A stretch of 25,721 bases of DNA, from contig JADHZB010001602.1 in assembly GCA_015657535.1 (NCBI GenBank), forward strand, positions 66,749-92,469, written 5' to 3'. The position numbers and the translations under genes were made by a program. The notes under the pieces are model-generated. The model saw nothing but the letters and a program-made list of their open reading frames with translations, was not told the DNA's origin and made no database searches. Numbering within the stretch: the first letter of the stretch is position 1; every line of letters starts with the position of its first letter. Positions 1 through 13,500 of this stretch are shown piece by piece. The DNA is from Nephromyces sp. MM_2019. Its lineage: Eukaryota; Apicomplexa; Aconoidasida; Nephromycida.

Positions 1-1320
1 GTAAGTGACGTACACAGCAATAAGTGTTGGAATATTCTGTAGATGTAAAATTTGTGCATATTCAGGCGCGCAGGTCGTCACAGTTTTTTGATTTTTTGGT
101 GCGTGCATTATTGTACCAAATGGCTCCTGTGGGAAAGAAAATAGAATAAGGTGGCTTAATCATATTTTTGAAATAAGGCTCACATATGTCAAGTTTATTT
201 TACCCCTTGAATAGATTTAATACGAATATCCACTAAGCAGAATAAATAAGCTTAAATGCCTCGCTCATAACGAGATATCGAGTACATAACATGAAAATGC
301 TTAAATCGCTTAAAATTTTGCGCTTTTGTCAAGAGAAGTATAACTAATACCGCAGGCGACGACAAATACCTGTGTACCTTGGGCAGTATATATCCCCTCA
401 AATAGCCAATAATAGTTACTGCTTATGTCAGTGAAATAATAGCAATTCTACATTAAATGGTCACTGAGAACATGTCCATTGATTTTTCATGATAGGGTTC
501 TATTCCGTTCAGAAATTAGTTGTCTAGTACAAGCATTGCACCATTAGTATCGATGGCACAAATCCCACGATTACTCTAGCAATTAATCTTATTTAGTTAT
601 AGTAGAACATGAGCTGCTACATTTTAATCTACCATATCACCTCTTTAATGTGAGCGTAATTTCCTGGCAAAGTATAGGAAAATAAGCTTATGCATCTCCG
701 TTTTCTTCTATCTTATTATCGATATATTTTGTAGTAGCGATGTGATTGCTGCATGCGTATTATGTGAGTTTATGTTTTGCATAGCTTTCTATAAAATTGA
801 AGCAAGTTTGTGCATTAGAGCAGCTAACATATAAACCTAAAAAAAGAGCCAGAAAAGTTTGGGTTAGCCCAAGACTTGTGTGCTTTGCCATCTGCTTCTG
901 GCTGTAGATTACTTCAGTAAAAAAATTACTGTGACAAAGCAATTTTCTAAAAAAAGAAGTTATTATTTCAGTGATGCTATGAATTTGTTTATCCTATTCA
1001 TGCGAGAAAATTAAGCCAGCCTTGTATGGTCTGGAAAAGCGGATTATTTGTGAATGATTCAAAAAGCTACATTAAAAGTAAACTGATATGCCAGGTATTT
1101 GATACTTAAAGAATTTTATTCATAAAAGTAAGATTTTCATTTTCTAGAACAAAAAGCCACATTCCTGCAGCTTTTGCATATGGGCACAATAGTGGGTAGC
1201 TAGTTCATATGAAAGTACATACATGATCCTTTTTTAGGAGGCATGGATTGCAATACATCCAGCAAGTATGGGCATACTGTTTTACACCTTGTCTCTAATT
1301 AAAAATCTTTTGTCTCGCAG
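1..1320 (+). other. HAP2 intron (or introns) at window start
   Basis: Base 1 begins GTAAGTGAC, a perfect donor, and the next clear acceptor (TTGTCTCGCAG) ends at 1320, so this stretch is probably intronic sequence of the HAP2 gene. One tiny possible exon lies inside: 1238-1265, after TCCTTTTTTAG and before GTATGG, reads EAWIAIHPA plus one base, which is phase-compatible with exon 1321 but would leave a 55-base intron. Nothing else in it looks coding; the minus-strand frame at 760-942 has no support. Confidence 0.5.
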
Positions 1321-1500
1321 AATATCAATTCGATCCTTTTAGGGATAATACGATCAAGGACCATTTGACGCATTTGCGCTATCATGACTATATGAACAGA
1401 TTTTGCCTTTTCGGAGTAGACCCTTTGTTTGCTGCTTACTCCATTTCAAGTCCTCCTTTACTTGAAATAGAAGATATTTCGGTGCACCTTTTATTACCGA
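1321..1500 (+). CDS. HAP2: HAP2 exon: end of HAP2/GCS1 signature domain
   Basis: The acceptor is TTTTGTCTCGCAG and the donor GTAAGCTG. The exon enters with two bases (AA) completing a codon and leaves after one base, encoding about 60 residues from YQFDPFRDNTIKDH to DISVHLLLP. The segment FCLFGVDPLFAAYSISSPPL corresponds to the most conserved stretch of the HAP2/GCS1 domain, where a cysteine-leucine pair is followed by DPLWY, a tyrosine and a short beta strand ending in a SV motif. A one-residue insertion (G) separates CLF from VDPL compared with the usual spacing. The upstream cysteine-rich part of the domain is not in this exon. Confidence 0.85.
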
Positions 1501-4500
1501 GTAAGCTGCGCGTTGTTTGAACCTTGGTGTAAGATCTCGTCTCGATTTTAATGTTGAGAAGACTTTATAAACGAATTATTAAGAAGCACGCTTTGTGTGA
1601 CACTTTAGTTAAAAAATATGGCGCTTCGCTTGAAACTAGCCTAAAAAACTAGTCCCCCTATAGTTTCTCTTAGATCCCAAGTATATGGAACAAGAATTTA
1701 TATCAGGAGATGCGACTCTAGCAAATTCTCCAGCTTTGGCGGAGCACTGCACCTCCCTTCAGATTTCTGCTGGTGACTGTATGAGTCTAATCCAGAAGCA
1801 GCAAACAATTTACCTATCATTGGAAAACCCCTCCTTTACATCTGGTATATTACGCCGATATGTACGGGTACTACCCGCATAACGTCCTTATTAAATTAAG
1901 GGTACCTTTTGCTTGATTCTAAGCAAAGCATTGGTTTTCTGCACGCTGTTCCAAACTGAAATCATGCAATATAGCATAATGAGAATGTGGAAGGTAAATC
2001 TGTAACCTTGAGCTTATAGTTGAGGGCAAAACAAATTACGCGCATGCAGTAATGCGTAGATAAGCATGCTTGAAAAAGAAATGCATTTTAATTGCTAGCA
2101 GAGTTCATTGGTATTGCTTCACTAGAACAACTAGCATGCAGAATTCATTGTTGCTGATAGTGTTTAAAAAGTATCTTAAGCTTGAATTTGTTTATAAGCC
2201 CTTCAAGCGTATTAATTCACAATGCTTCGCAAAGCTTATTTATGCTCATGCTTGCTTTCGTTTAGCGGTTCAGTGAAACCTGTGGATAACATGGTATAGA
2301 TAATCTAAGTTTGAAGGTGCAAATTAAGGAATCATCAATGCCAGTGTCATGCAAGTTTCAATTTTTTTGCATCACTGTAATAACTACCCACTTTCTGCAT
2401 AGTTTATGAGCCCTGCCGCATTACGAAACATACAGTAGAAGCCCAGAGCACCTGTCTTTCATAGCTTTCTGAGAAAAAGGACTTGAGATCTCATCCCACA
2501 TCCCACTTGGCAATGTTTTCGCAAAAATTCAGAGTAGCTCATAATTTTGAGCCCCATGATGGGCTTGGGATAATTGTCGCCTTCAAGTGTGCTATTATAT
2601 GCTGCATTAGAATGAGTGTACATTCTATTGAGCAATAGGTTAACAGAAGAGAAAATTCATTTCTCAGAAGAGTACGGCATCAACATGAGAGTAGCCCAAG
2701 TTGATACTCTATCGGACAAGGTAAAGTTATCTTTTCTTGTACCTTAAAGCGACAAGTTTCGAGCTAACTTTATTATAAACTACACTGAAGTTTACACAGC
2801 TTTCTAGTCTTCCTTTGTAATATGAGTTGTACTTCCATTCAACGTCCAAAGTACCTAAATTTTTGGTACGATTTTAGATTCCTGTTAAAAACTGATTCAA
2901 GTGTATAGCAAACAGATGAATTACTTTGAACTTAAGTTCTACAGGGTTGACTACTTCGTTTATTTTCAGGGGATGCCAGATTTATCGGACCACCTCTACG
3001 TCTACCCTCTTATGAATTCGGTAATGTGATCATTTTCTATCGAGCATCAATGCGCAATATGATTCATTCAAAGTTGCCTAGCTAAAATTTTTGTTTCTAG
3101 TCTTTACGATACTATATACCGATGATTATAGGTGAAATTTCTTAGTTTCTGATGAACAATTTTCATTACTTTCTGTCTGACCATACTCATGTTTTAGAGG
3201 CTCCACATTGTGGCTCAAAGTTCTCTCTTCTCATAAAAATTTTCCAGCATCATGCTTTGGGAAGTAGCTCATTTCGATCGTATGTGCTTACCGTTCATCT
3301 TTGGTACTGCTTGGGCTACCCGTTGATTAAGTATACGATTAATCGGTTAAGGGTACCTCTGTCGTTATGAATAACTAGTCTTTCTTGGGACTCAAGTTTC
3401 GCCGCTTTCTTTTAATTGCTGCGCATATATTTTATGTTTTCTTAAGATAATCTGGCACATAGGGGTGCTGAAAGTTTTAGCATGACATATTGCTACTTTT
3501 AATCTTAGATAGATTGCTTTAAGATCATTTATATTTCTAATTACTTTCAGGAGGCTGCTATACTAGATGTAGATCCTGCAGCTATAAAGTATAGTGGCAA
3601 CACTGTTCGTGAGCTTGAAGGAAAAGGCGACCCAGAAGGTTCAGGTAGTTTTCGTAAAGTAATCTCGCGATCCCTGATGGGAATAAAATGAAATATGCTC
3701 CATGCATTCGTTTTACTGTTGCTGAAGATGAGGAGTGCACTAGCGTTAAGATGTTCAATATTTCTTAAATCTGTTTTAAAAAATATGCGGTTCTCTAAAT
3801 AAGTAATAAAGCTTCTGCAGATAACTCTATGACCTGTATAAATGAAAACAAGTTATTGACATTGTGCATGGCTAACTCAGGCGCATATGTAGTACTGCAG
3901 ATTTTTTGCTTGAGTTTCTAAAGCCCAGTAAGAAGAAAACATTTTTTGTGATACTACTTTTTGAAAATATCGTGCGCAGTTCTGGTCTATCTAAATGAAT
4001 GTTATCGATATTAATTCCCGCTTGGCAGTACTGAATCGCAAAATTTTGTACCGAAAAAGCAATATCCTAGTAAAAAATATAAAAATTCAATGTCCGTGTT
4101 AAAAATACTATTAAAAAACTTTCTTTCAGTTTCTTATTCGAGTTAATTAGAGTTAATTCGCATTTTGTATGCTTCTGAGTGTGTCAATTTTTTTATTTTT
4201 TTAACTGCATGCCCATGTACATCTTCGCCAATGCAATGATTTAATTCTCAACTCCTTACATCGAAAGAAGCTACAGATTTTTTACAAAACTATTTTTTCT
4301 TACCAGTGGCAATACCATCTTACCTTAAGGTTTAGATACTATTCACCCGGATGAGGTTTTATAACCCCAGTTTCTTTTGTGAAGTACAAAATAACGCGTA
4401 TAAGCAGCTAGGTACCTCTGGAAAAGTTAAAAAAGTGGTAGTAAATATTTCCCCAGAGTTACCGTATTTTTAATTTCTCCTTTTTATGCAGTTGCGTGGA

Positions 4501-7500
4501 TAGTGAATTATGACTTTGGATGCCCGGGTAGGGCTTACTTCCTTAGCAGAAGAGAAGTTGGTCCTGAGGGCAACATTTGTGGCACTATAGGAATGACGGG
4601 TCCCACCTGGGCCACTCAACCTTCTTTCTGTGTTAATCCGGCGAGGAATTGTGTTAGAGGAAATATGAAGGATAAAATCAATAGGGGCGAAAACATAAAT
4701 AATATTTTTGATATGTCTGAAGAAGAAGGCAATGAATATTATCACATGGTGAGCACTTCTGATATCACAATATATGCTGAATTGTAGCCCCTGGTAGCAT
4801 CCTTATGGGAGACCAAACATCTCAATAGCACAGTGGGAAAATTGTGTTTGAAATTCGGAAGTGTAGATCAAATTTTTCAGCGCGCACTTTGCTTGTCCTA
4901 ATATTATATAAAAACATATCTCTCTAACACCACCAATGAATATACTGCTGCACACCAAGGGATTTCTCTAAGCAACCTCACTACCATTTCAAGGAAATGT
5001 TAAACTAGCGCTATATAGCCCTTGGTAAGTTCAACGATTAAGGAATTTTGTATTACTCAAGTCTATTTGTAGTACCATAAGAATCCCAAAATATAATGCA
5101 CTACATCGTACGCGCTGCATGTTTCAAATTGCGGTACTATTGTTCCTCGAACTGCCACCAACGAATTTATTGTATGACTTCTAGAGGCTATGATAGCAAT
5201 AGTGCCAAAACTACATGACGCATTAATGATCGCTACTCCTGCAGTCGGTACAGCGAGACTAGGCGGTGAAACTGCTTAGGCTTAGGTGAATTTAGTGTTC
5301 GCCTGACTCTGAATATGATAAAAACTGCTGTTATATGTGCCTCCGTGGTGAAACAGTGCCACAGCCGGCTGTTTATGAGTATTCTGCTTTTCGTAGCGTT
5401 GCGCCACTTTCTAGCCACACCGGAATATTTTCTGTTGTATCTGCGTCGCTCAAGCCCCTCTGTCAACCACTTATTCAAAACCTTGATATAACGAGTAGTT
5501 GGTCTGCCAATAAAATAAGTGCTACGGATACGGACTACGTTGTTTACAAAATGATTGCATTAGATGCATTAAAGTAAAAGCTCACGTGCTACCTTTAGCT
5601 GCGAAAAAATTTATTGAGTTATTCCAATAACGAAAGAGCACAAAATGTGCGTAGTTACAGCTTAGCATTGAGTTTCGCGTGGTTTCATCAGAACGCCACA
5701 ATCAATTCACGGACTAAATATTTTCCGCAGTGCTTTGAATATTGTTTGTCTCTACACTCAGCTTTAGTTAGGTTTTTACTAATGTATTATGCAGGATAAA
5801 CGCGCTTCTAGTCTCGGGATCCGTTGAAATGTATTGGATTGAGTACTTTTAGTAGCACGGCTCTGGTTGGAATTTTGTGATGCCATTAGCAAAATTCGCT
5901 GACTTTAATGCAGAACATGCACTGCAACTATAGCATTGCAGTATTGTGCTAACAGGGTACAAATATAGGCACAGACAAAATATTTCGCGTTGCTCGGCTT
6001 GAAAAAAGGGCCGTGATTCGCTCTTTGCATTTGCATGCACATCCTAATATCATTTGCTCTTTGCATTCACACAGCTTGTTACCGGTGCACTTTTTTAATG
6101 CTTTCAATGTAATAGCGAAGGAGTCATGACTTAACTTTTTGGCTTCGCAGGTACCGTATATAAATGGTTATCCTAGTCTACTTTACGGCGATGGCTACCC
6201 AGAAACTGACAAATATTACGATATGCTATTATATGGAGATCCAGAACAGGCGGTAAGTGTTAATAAAATCGCTTTTTTAAGAAGTGGTTGAATTTACTGC
6301 CTGCAGGGGCTTAAAGTTTATGCAGAATTCCGAAAGTGATAACTGAAATACTCTTTATTTTCAAGGTATGACCACTCAAAGGTGAATTCAAGGTTTTTGA
6401 AAGTATTTGTAGAAGCTTTAAAAAAAAAAATACTTAATTTCGTTAGTTATTGAAGTTACTACTTGCATATTGCGCTTTAACTTGCTTTTTGCTACCCCTA
6501 GAGTAAAATATATTATTCCTGTTTCTACAGCTGCTAGGCTGAGAAGAGTTAGTCTTGAGCTGGAAAGTATAAGTATTATAATTAATAGAGTACGCCTGCA
6601 ATGAAAACCAAAATATTGTTTGGAAATCAAATAGTTTTAATGAATGCAGCGATAAAATGAATAAGTTTTTATTATGGTTATAGAATTAGAAATAAATCAA
6701 GTTTAAATAATGCTATAGATTTGAAATACCTGCGTGAGTTTTTGAAAATTTTAAGTTGCATTTATTGCTTGAAATGATTGACGCAATTAAACATCTCATG
6801 AATTTATGAATAGTTTTTGCTGCTTATTTGATATTATTTGGATATAGTTAATAGAGTGCTAAATTGTTTAATATTTATCAATTGGCTAGATAAATAAATC
6901 ACGTTGGCTTTTAAATCCTTGGCTAAAAAAATTTTTTTATATCCTTGTTCTGCTATCAGGTACAAAGCATCGAATGGCTACAGGAAAAAGAACGAATATA
7001 TTATGTTTCTCCACCATACATACTTACGCATGATGTGATTCTGCTTCTTTTGTGTTTTATACAGCAAATTCCGTACAAATTAATTAATGACGTATAGGCT
7101 TGCCCCCTAAACTCGATAAAATACATAATTATTCAGTCACACTAAGTGCTTCTATACAATGCAGCTTCATTATCTTATAAATATATAGTGGTAGCTTAAT
7201 TCATGTATATTGGATAAGTTGCACAGAATATTAGTAGACAGGTGTTTAACGCTTCTTGCTTTTTTAGAATATTTCACAGGAGTTTATTGCGCAAATACGC
7301 AGTATTTCAATTTTGTATTACTTGTTATGTTTACTTAATAGGTTTTCTCAGAAAATTATTTTGCTTTATATATTTGGCGGTATTAACGTAATCATATGAA
7401 GCTGCAATTTTTTGCACAAAATATATTGGGCCTGAAGAGTGTAGAGTTTTCAGTGTCACGATGCTTTATACTAGCAGCACAATACTGCAGTACTTTAAAA

Positions 7501-10500
7501 CATAATGTGTTTTATTTTTGAGTTTTATTCATTGTTTAATTATGCTTTTTCCAGCGAACATTCTATCTTAATTTGGAAAAAACGGCTCCACATGAACTAC
7601 GGCCGTTTCATGATAAGGGGATTTGCTCAGCTCCATATTCTTCAGGAATTGCCCCCCGTGATTTCCTGATGTATAGCTATGCGGGCTCGGTGACTATCCA
7701 CTTAAACATATCAATTGTTGTGCCAACCGTAAATTGGTTTGAGTACTCCTCATCGCTGCAAATCACAAAAGTTGAGTAAGCTGGATTTTTAGCTACATTC
7801 CCTAAAAAGAAGAGTTTATTAGCAGTAAATTTTTTTACGAGTGTGTGTGATATTTGTTTTCCCGCATTCTTTGTGAAACATTACCTTTATATTGAATCAC
7901 TTGCATTAATTTCTCCTAGAAAACTATAATACTAATTCTAGGATATTCTAATAAGAATTAAATAGACAACATTTTGTTAATCCCTTGCTTGATTCTCAGT
8001 CATACGAGCTTTGATCAAGTGCTTGGGAATTGCGATGGAGCTTACATTGATTACTGCTTCCTTGACGTGTTCGTAAAAAATCTGGGTAATAAATGCGTAC
8101 TCAAAAAAAGCCTATTTTGGTGTAGATAAATATTTCTTTCACATTCTAGCAGGGAGTGGCAATGCAATACTTGCTGAAAAAAACCACCATAGTCCTGCGA
8201 AATAAACATTGCAAATAAATTTAATCCCTTTCTGACAAATATTTGAAGCTTTAACGCGTAATTAATGCTTGCTCTGCCTGTTAGCGTAGTACAATTTTTA
8301 AATACTGCTATTTAGTGCACTTAGTGATTTTTGACCTCCAAATTTCCTTGCTATTAAAAAGTATTATTCGAGAAGAGAGCATGATTAAAAAGTCATTTAT
8401 TAGGCTACTGAGTACGCAATTTTGCGATTTATACGTGGTAAAACTACTTTTTTTAGCCACATGGGCCCAACTTTTAGAACCGCAGGAATTTAGCAGTAAA
8501 GTGAATGAAGTAATATTACTCCATGTGAGGTATATATCGTGAAAATAGTATGAATTGCACAAAAATGCTATGAACTTCATGCTCATAACTGCCTCCAATA
8601 ATTATTATTTTCTGCCAGTTGGTGCAGCCCTTGGGAGATCTACGTCTTATTATTACTTTTAGAAGTGCATAAAAAGAATATGAGCTTAATTAAGTCAAAA
8701 TACTTGATTTTGATTTTAAAAATTGTAAATTATACAATGAATACCATAGTGCCACAATGAGGAATTCAAGAATTAATAGCATTAAAATCGTGCAATAAAA
8801 ACTTATTTGGTCGGTTCATTGAAGTTAAAATCAAAAAGGCAGAAAAAATATCAAACATTGAATTTTTTCATAAACAAAGTAAAAAAATTGTAGCAAGATT
8901 TACAACTAAAGAACTCCAAGAAATAGAAAATAAATGAATAAGCGCTAACTTTCCTCCCTTTTTTATATTTTATATACCATGTATGTTGATACGCGCCGAA
9001 AATATGTTATCTTTGCGAAATCAACAGCTCAGTTTAATTTTTAGTATCTGATAAAGTGTAGGCGGACTCAATGAGAGTAATCTTGCGCTCTATTAGGTTA
9101 ATCTTTTATTCGCTTTCCTATTCAGAGCAATTTTTTGCTAAGTTTTCAATAAATCATAAAAGTATACCGCAGAGGTTATACCGATATTAAAATTAAAGCA
9201 CTAGCGCCCTTTTTAAAATTAGAAAGCTCAGAACAAAAATGAAAAATTATGGCCTTGTTACGAATAAAATATTCTCTGGCTTATGAAAAAAAGTGTCCGC
9301 ATTTACGTTAATTTAGGCATTGTTCAAGACCTTGCCATAATTTCTATCAGCGATTTACAATTGGATTTAGGCTATACTAAGCTCCCTGACCAGTATAACA
9401 AGGTAATACAACCTTTAGTATGACATAATTTTTTGATAATTAAGGTGAAGCTTGAACGCATTGGAGAATCTGAGCAAAGTTTGCTATTGCATTTAGAGCT
9501 TATTGCAGCAAGAGATAGCTAAATCAAATTTATCAAAATGCTTATACAAGATATTCTGTATGTATTTCAACACTGCGCCCAAGCTGCTTTTAGCTGCTTT
9601 TTGGGGTGAAGAAAAACTTGATTGCTACCTCAAAGTACGATTAGCCTCCAGCGTAATGCTATGCTCCATGATATTTAAATCTTTGTAATCAAATTGTAAA
9701 CAATTTTCCTTGCTTAAGCTGTTGGTGATGGTATCGAAGTTATTATACGTGAGCTGGACTTGGCTATAATTTCTACTTCACTGATTTTTGTATACTGCCA
9801 GGCTGTATTTATTCTTCTTTTACTCCATATATTGACCATTTTTTGGTTATTTTCTTGAATTCTTTAATATATGAATTATATGCCATACCTCTCCTTCCCG
9901 TGATTATATACTATTTAAAGGCAAAGGTGATTATCAAGACGAACTTGAAGTGATGGGTGCTTTTATTCTTGCTACTGCATAGGATATGCTAATTTTTATA
10001 ATCACTAGTACCGCAAAATAATCATCTAATGTTTTTGTTCGAAAGAGTCTGTAGATATGTGTTTAATTCCAGAGGTGTCCTCCTATATATGAGTTTATCG
10101 GTTCCAGCAATCTGCGCATACGGTACTCTTAGCGTACCCTGGAATATATTGTCGTAGGCGTTTATGCAGGGCAATCAAAAAAATTTTATGAGCCATGTTT
10201 CTATACTAATTATGAATAGTTACCTACCATGATGCATGTCAATCTTTGACGAATAATTAGTACTGATTCACCTGAAATGAAATCTAAACCTGATATTTTG
10301 GCGTTATATTTTGTCTAATTTTGTCATGCATACCATTTACAAAGAAGCAGCAGAGAGCAAAAGCAATTGTGTCTAGCATGCCCTATTTTACTACTCATGG
10401 AATAATGTTAATTCGCTTATTGTACACATTGTTCAGTGTTCTGCCGTGTATGATAAAAAAAATAGCGCATTTCCTTAAAAAAGTTTCGCTGGGAGCTATT

Positions 10501-13500
10501 TACTTATCTTGCATACAATATTTTCCGATGCTTTTATTTATATTCATAAATGACGGTGCTCTGCGTTTTCTACAGTTTTCTAATTCATTTCAAGAATATC
10601 AGAAAGAAATAGGGCCTCAGGAGACCATTAAATTTGTAATACCATTGGTTCCGATTAATTCGGTGAACTCTACTTACGATGTATATGTTCAAGTGCAAGG
10701 ATACCAAAGGCAGCCACTTGATACTTATAAGGCGGAAATTTTTGTTTTAGAGGCAAGTTATGAGCTTATGCAGCAGCTCTGGAGCACTCAAAGAGCATAA
10801 AACTAGAAGATATTAAAAACTAAATGGCTTACTACATCCACTATATAGTAATTTGAAAATTCTGTTGCAGGAGAGGGTCACCACGACTTCAACAAGTACA
10901 ACCAAAACTACAACCGCGACTACAACCAAAACTACAACCGCGACTACTACCAAGACTGCGACTACAACTACTACGGCTAGAACTATTGGGCTCCCAGAAG
11001 ATGCTACAGCGGCTACGCCCAACGAGGTAGGTAACATGAACCACTTTTGGTGAGCATCTATAGCACCATCAAATGAAATGCGTGAGCGCATTTAGCTTGG
11101 GTGAAGGTTTGCCGATAATTTTGAATCCCTGTTTATGGATACCACACACCTCAGCTAGTTGCGTCATAGTGCTGACGTGACTAGTTGCTGGCAGTCTGTA
11201 CCTATGCCACTCATGACGTGTACGCAGGTTGATAGTTTGCCCCCCCTTTTTTTGTTTGGTACGAGTTGGGTTGCCTTGCTCTGTTTTTGAAGCTTGTAAC
11301 TTTTCGAAATAGAAGGTTTACCATGATAGTAGCGCTACCGTAGTGGTTTCTGTAACGTTTTTTAACGTGGGCTTAATAAAATCTGGTGGATATTCTATCT
11401 AGCGAAATGAATGTATGGGTCCAGAGGTTTAGCTGGTAGTTTATACAAGCTGCTAAGCTGCATTGTAGAATTAGAATTAGTGTTTTTCTTATGAATTTTT
11501 CGTTAGTTTAACTTCTTGAAATTATTATTGCGCCTCGAAAGTTATTAGGAGAACGATTCATAACTCTAAAACGTTTCAAAAAGCCAAAAGTGTTTACTGC
11601 ACAATGTTTTGTGTCTAGATTTTCATACATCTGAGTAAATAATTTGGTTATTAAAATATTATAGCTAACATATTATGCTGTAGTGTAATTACTCATTGTC
11701 GGCCTGCTCAACTTCTTCACCAGCTTTAGAAAGGTTTTCGATTTTATGTTCTATTGAATAACTTTCTTATGTCAGGTTTACTTTGCAAAAAAAATTATTA
11801 CCCGATTTTCCGGTTAGCAAAAGTGCCTGCTTAAGCGTTGGAGTGCAAGAGAGAGAATATGCCACTTGTTGAGATTCAATGCAATTTTTTTTAATTTTAT
11901 ATCCGCGAAATTCACACATCAGTAAATGCCAACATGCCCCTTAAAAACAACTAAATTTGCGGAGAAAATTTTAGAAACCCTTCCATGATCCCTGGGGTGG
12001 AAAATATGCAAAGTATACTTACGACCAGAAAGAAATTGTTGATCCACCTGAATGCAGTTGCGAGGGCTTCTTTTGTGCCCTTACTGGTATGGTTCACGCA
12101 TTATTTTAATTTGCTGGTTACTTTGATTCGCGCGCACCAAGGTTATCTTAGAGCCTTAAACCTTATAGCTCTTTCATGACGATTGCTCAGTCGTGAAATA
12201 TTAATAGAATATATTATGCTACGTAGAATTCTGTTGGGATTACATACTGTTATGGACACTTTTATTTGAAGAAAGAGCACTCTGCTCAAGAATTGCTATT
12301 GTTTCAAAAATGAATTATGGAAGACAATTGCCTAGTAGGGCGAAAATTTAATACGCTGAGTTTTCCACTAGAAATATCTTTCCAGGCTTTTGTAAAATTT
12401 TACTACTGACTTTATTCTGTTACATTCAGTATATAAAAATTTATGTACATATGAGTATTTTTTTAATTATTGGCACTTTTTAAGCATTTAATTTAACTAC
12501 TTCAGCTTTGAAACATTGTTTGGCTATATTTAATGCTTGAATATCTACTCACCTTTAACCCATTGGAGCTATTTTAAATTAAGCCCATTTACGAAAAACG
12601 ATGATGGATTACGTTAATACAAGTTTTTAACATATAAAACTAGAGTGGGCTGTACTTTCCTGTGATATAAAGATCTTGTGCATCTCGCTGCACAGCGAAA
12701 ACTTTGAGAATAGTTCACCGATTAGGAAAATAACAAAGTAATGACTATTTTAGTACAGCTTCTTAAATTTTGTATCGTGTGTGCTACTTTCTTCTATGAG
12801 CACTCTCCAGCAACCCTATTCCAAGTATCTAGCATAATGTAAAATACTATACCCGTATAGCACGTGTTGGTATATCTATGCAGCAATCAAATTTATATTT
12901 CCTTATTCTTTAACTATACTCGTAGGCAAAAATATAGCAAAAAAAGCAAAAAATTTTTGTTTAGTAGCGGCTCGAATTATTTTTGAGAGTTTTTGGTCGT
13001 AAAGCAAAACAAAATTATAAAGAGTTATCCAAAGAGAATTATACCGTTTTTTTTACATGAAGAAGTGTTGAGGAGCAGTTTTCAAAGTTCTACAATTGCT
13101 GCTCCATGCAATGAAACCATCTATTGCGATGTAAACCGTGCTTTAAGGTATATTTTTTGGAGTACAAATCACGTACGACTCATGAAGGTAAAGCAAGGCA
13201 ACGTTCCAGGGTCGATATTATATTCTCATTCCGCTAATTCCGGCGCTTAAATTATTGAATTCAATATCGTGATAGAACAGGAAAATTTTAGTTAGTAGAT
13301 GTAAAAAAAGAACAAAGAATCAATAAGAAAAACAAATTGCGTTGCTTAATGGAGAGAGAGAAAGCTTAAAGTGCTTCTATTGGTATCTAAAGGCCGTCTT
13401 TTTATATAATGCTATACGTATGCACGCTCTAGGAGTCTCTGAATTACCTTGAAGAATGAGTTAAAAATATTGTTGCGCATTGCCGCGCTTGTTTTCACAA

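Noticed and set aside
1897..3361. Repeated 12-mer TTAAGGGTACCT at about 1899 and 3348
   Set aside because: Several repeated 12-mers are expected by chance in a window of this size, and the flanks do not match.
3152..3370. Plus-strand open frame between HAP2 exons 2970-3020 and 3551-3653
   Set aside because: It could enter in phase 0 after TTTCTTAG, but the flanking exons already join in phase with family spacing and its composition (H, F, Y, L) is what chance AT-rich DNA gives.
4470..4745. Minus-strand open frame of 91 codons
   Set aside because: It is the antisense of the best supported HAP2 exon.
5233..5478. Minus-strand open frame of 81 codons
   Set aside because: No recognisable motif, no splice context, and it overlaps the plus-strand cassette candidate.
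10576..10743. Beta-strand-rich segment first read as a viral capsid jelly-roll fragment
   Set aside because: It sits between HAP2 domain III exons and a stalk-plus-membrane anchor, and its PQET...QPLD pattern fits the end of HAP2 domain III. No viral gene is nearby.
10813..11091. Minus-strand open frame with long valine runs
   Set aside because: It is the complement of the threonine-rich triplet repeat; valine runs follow mechanically from the repeat and the plus strand has splice signals and a downstream membrane exon.
12993..13250. Open frame with PCNETIYCDVN in the long HAP2 intron
   Set aside because: No acceptor and donor pair has phases that would insert it between the stalk and membrane exons.
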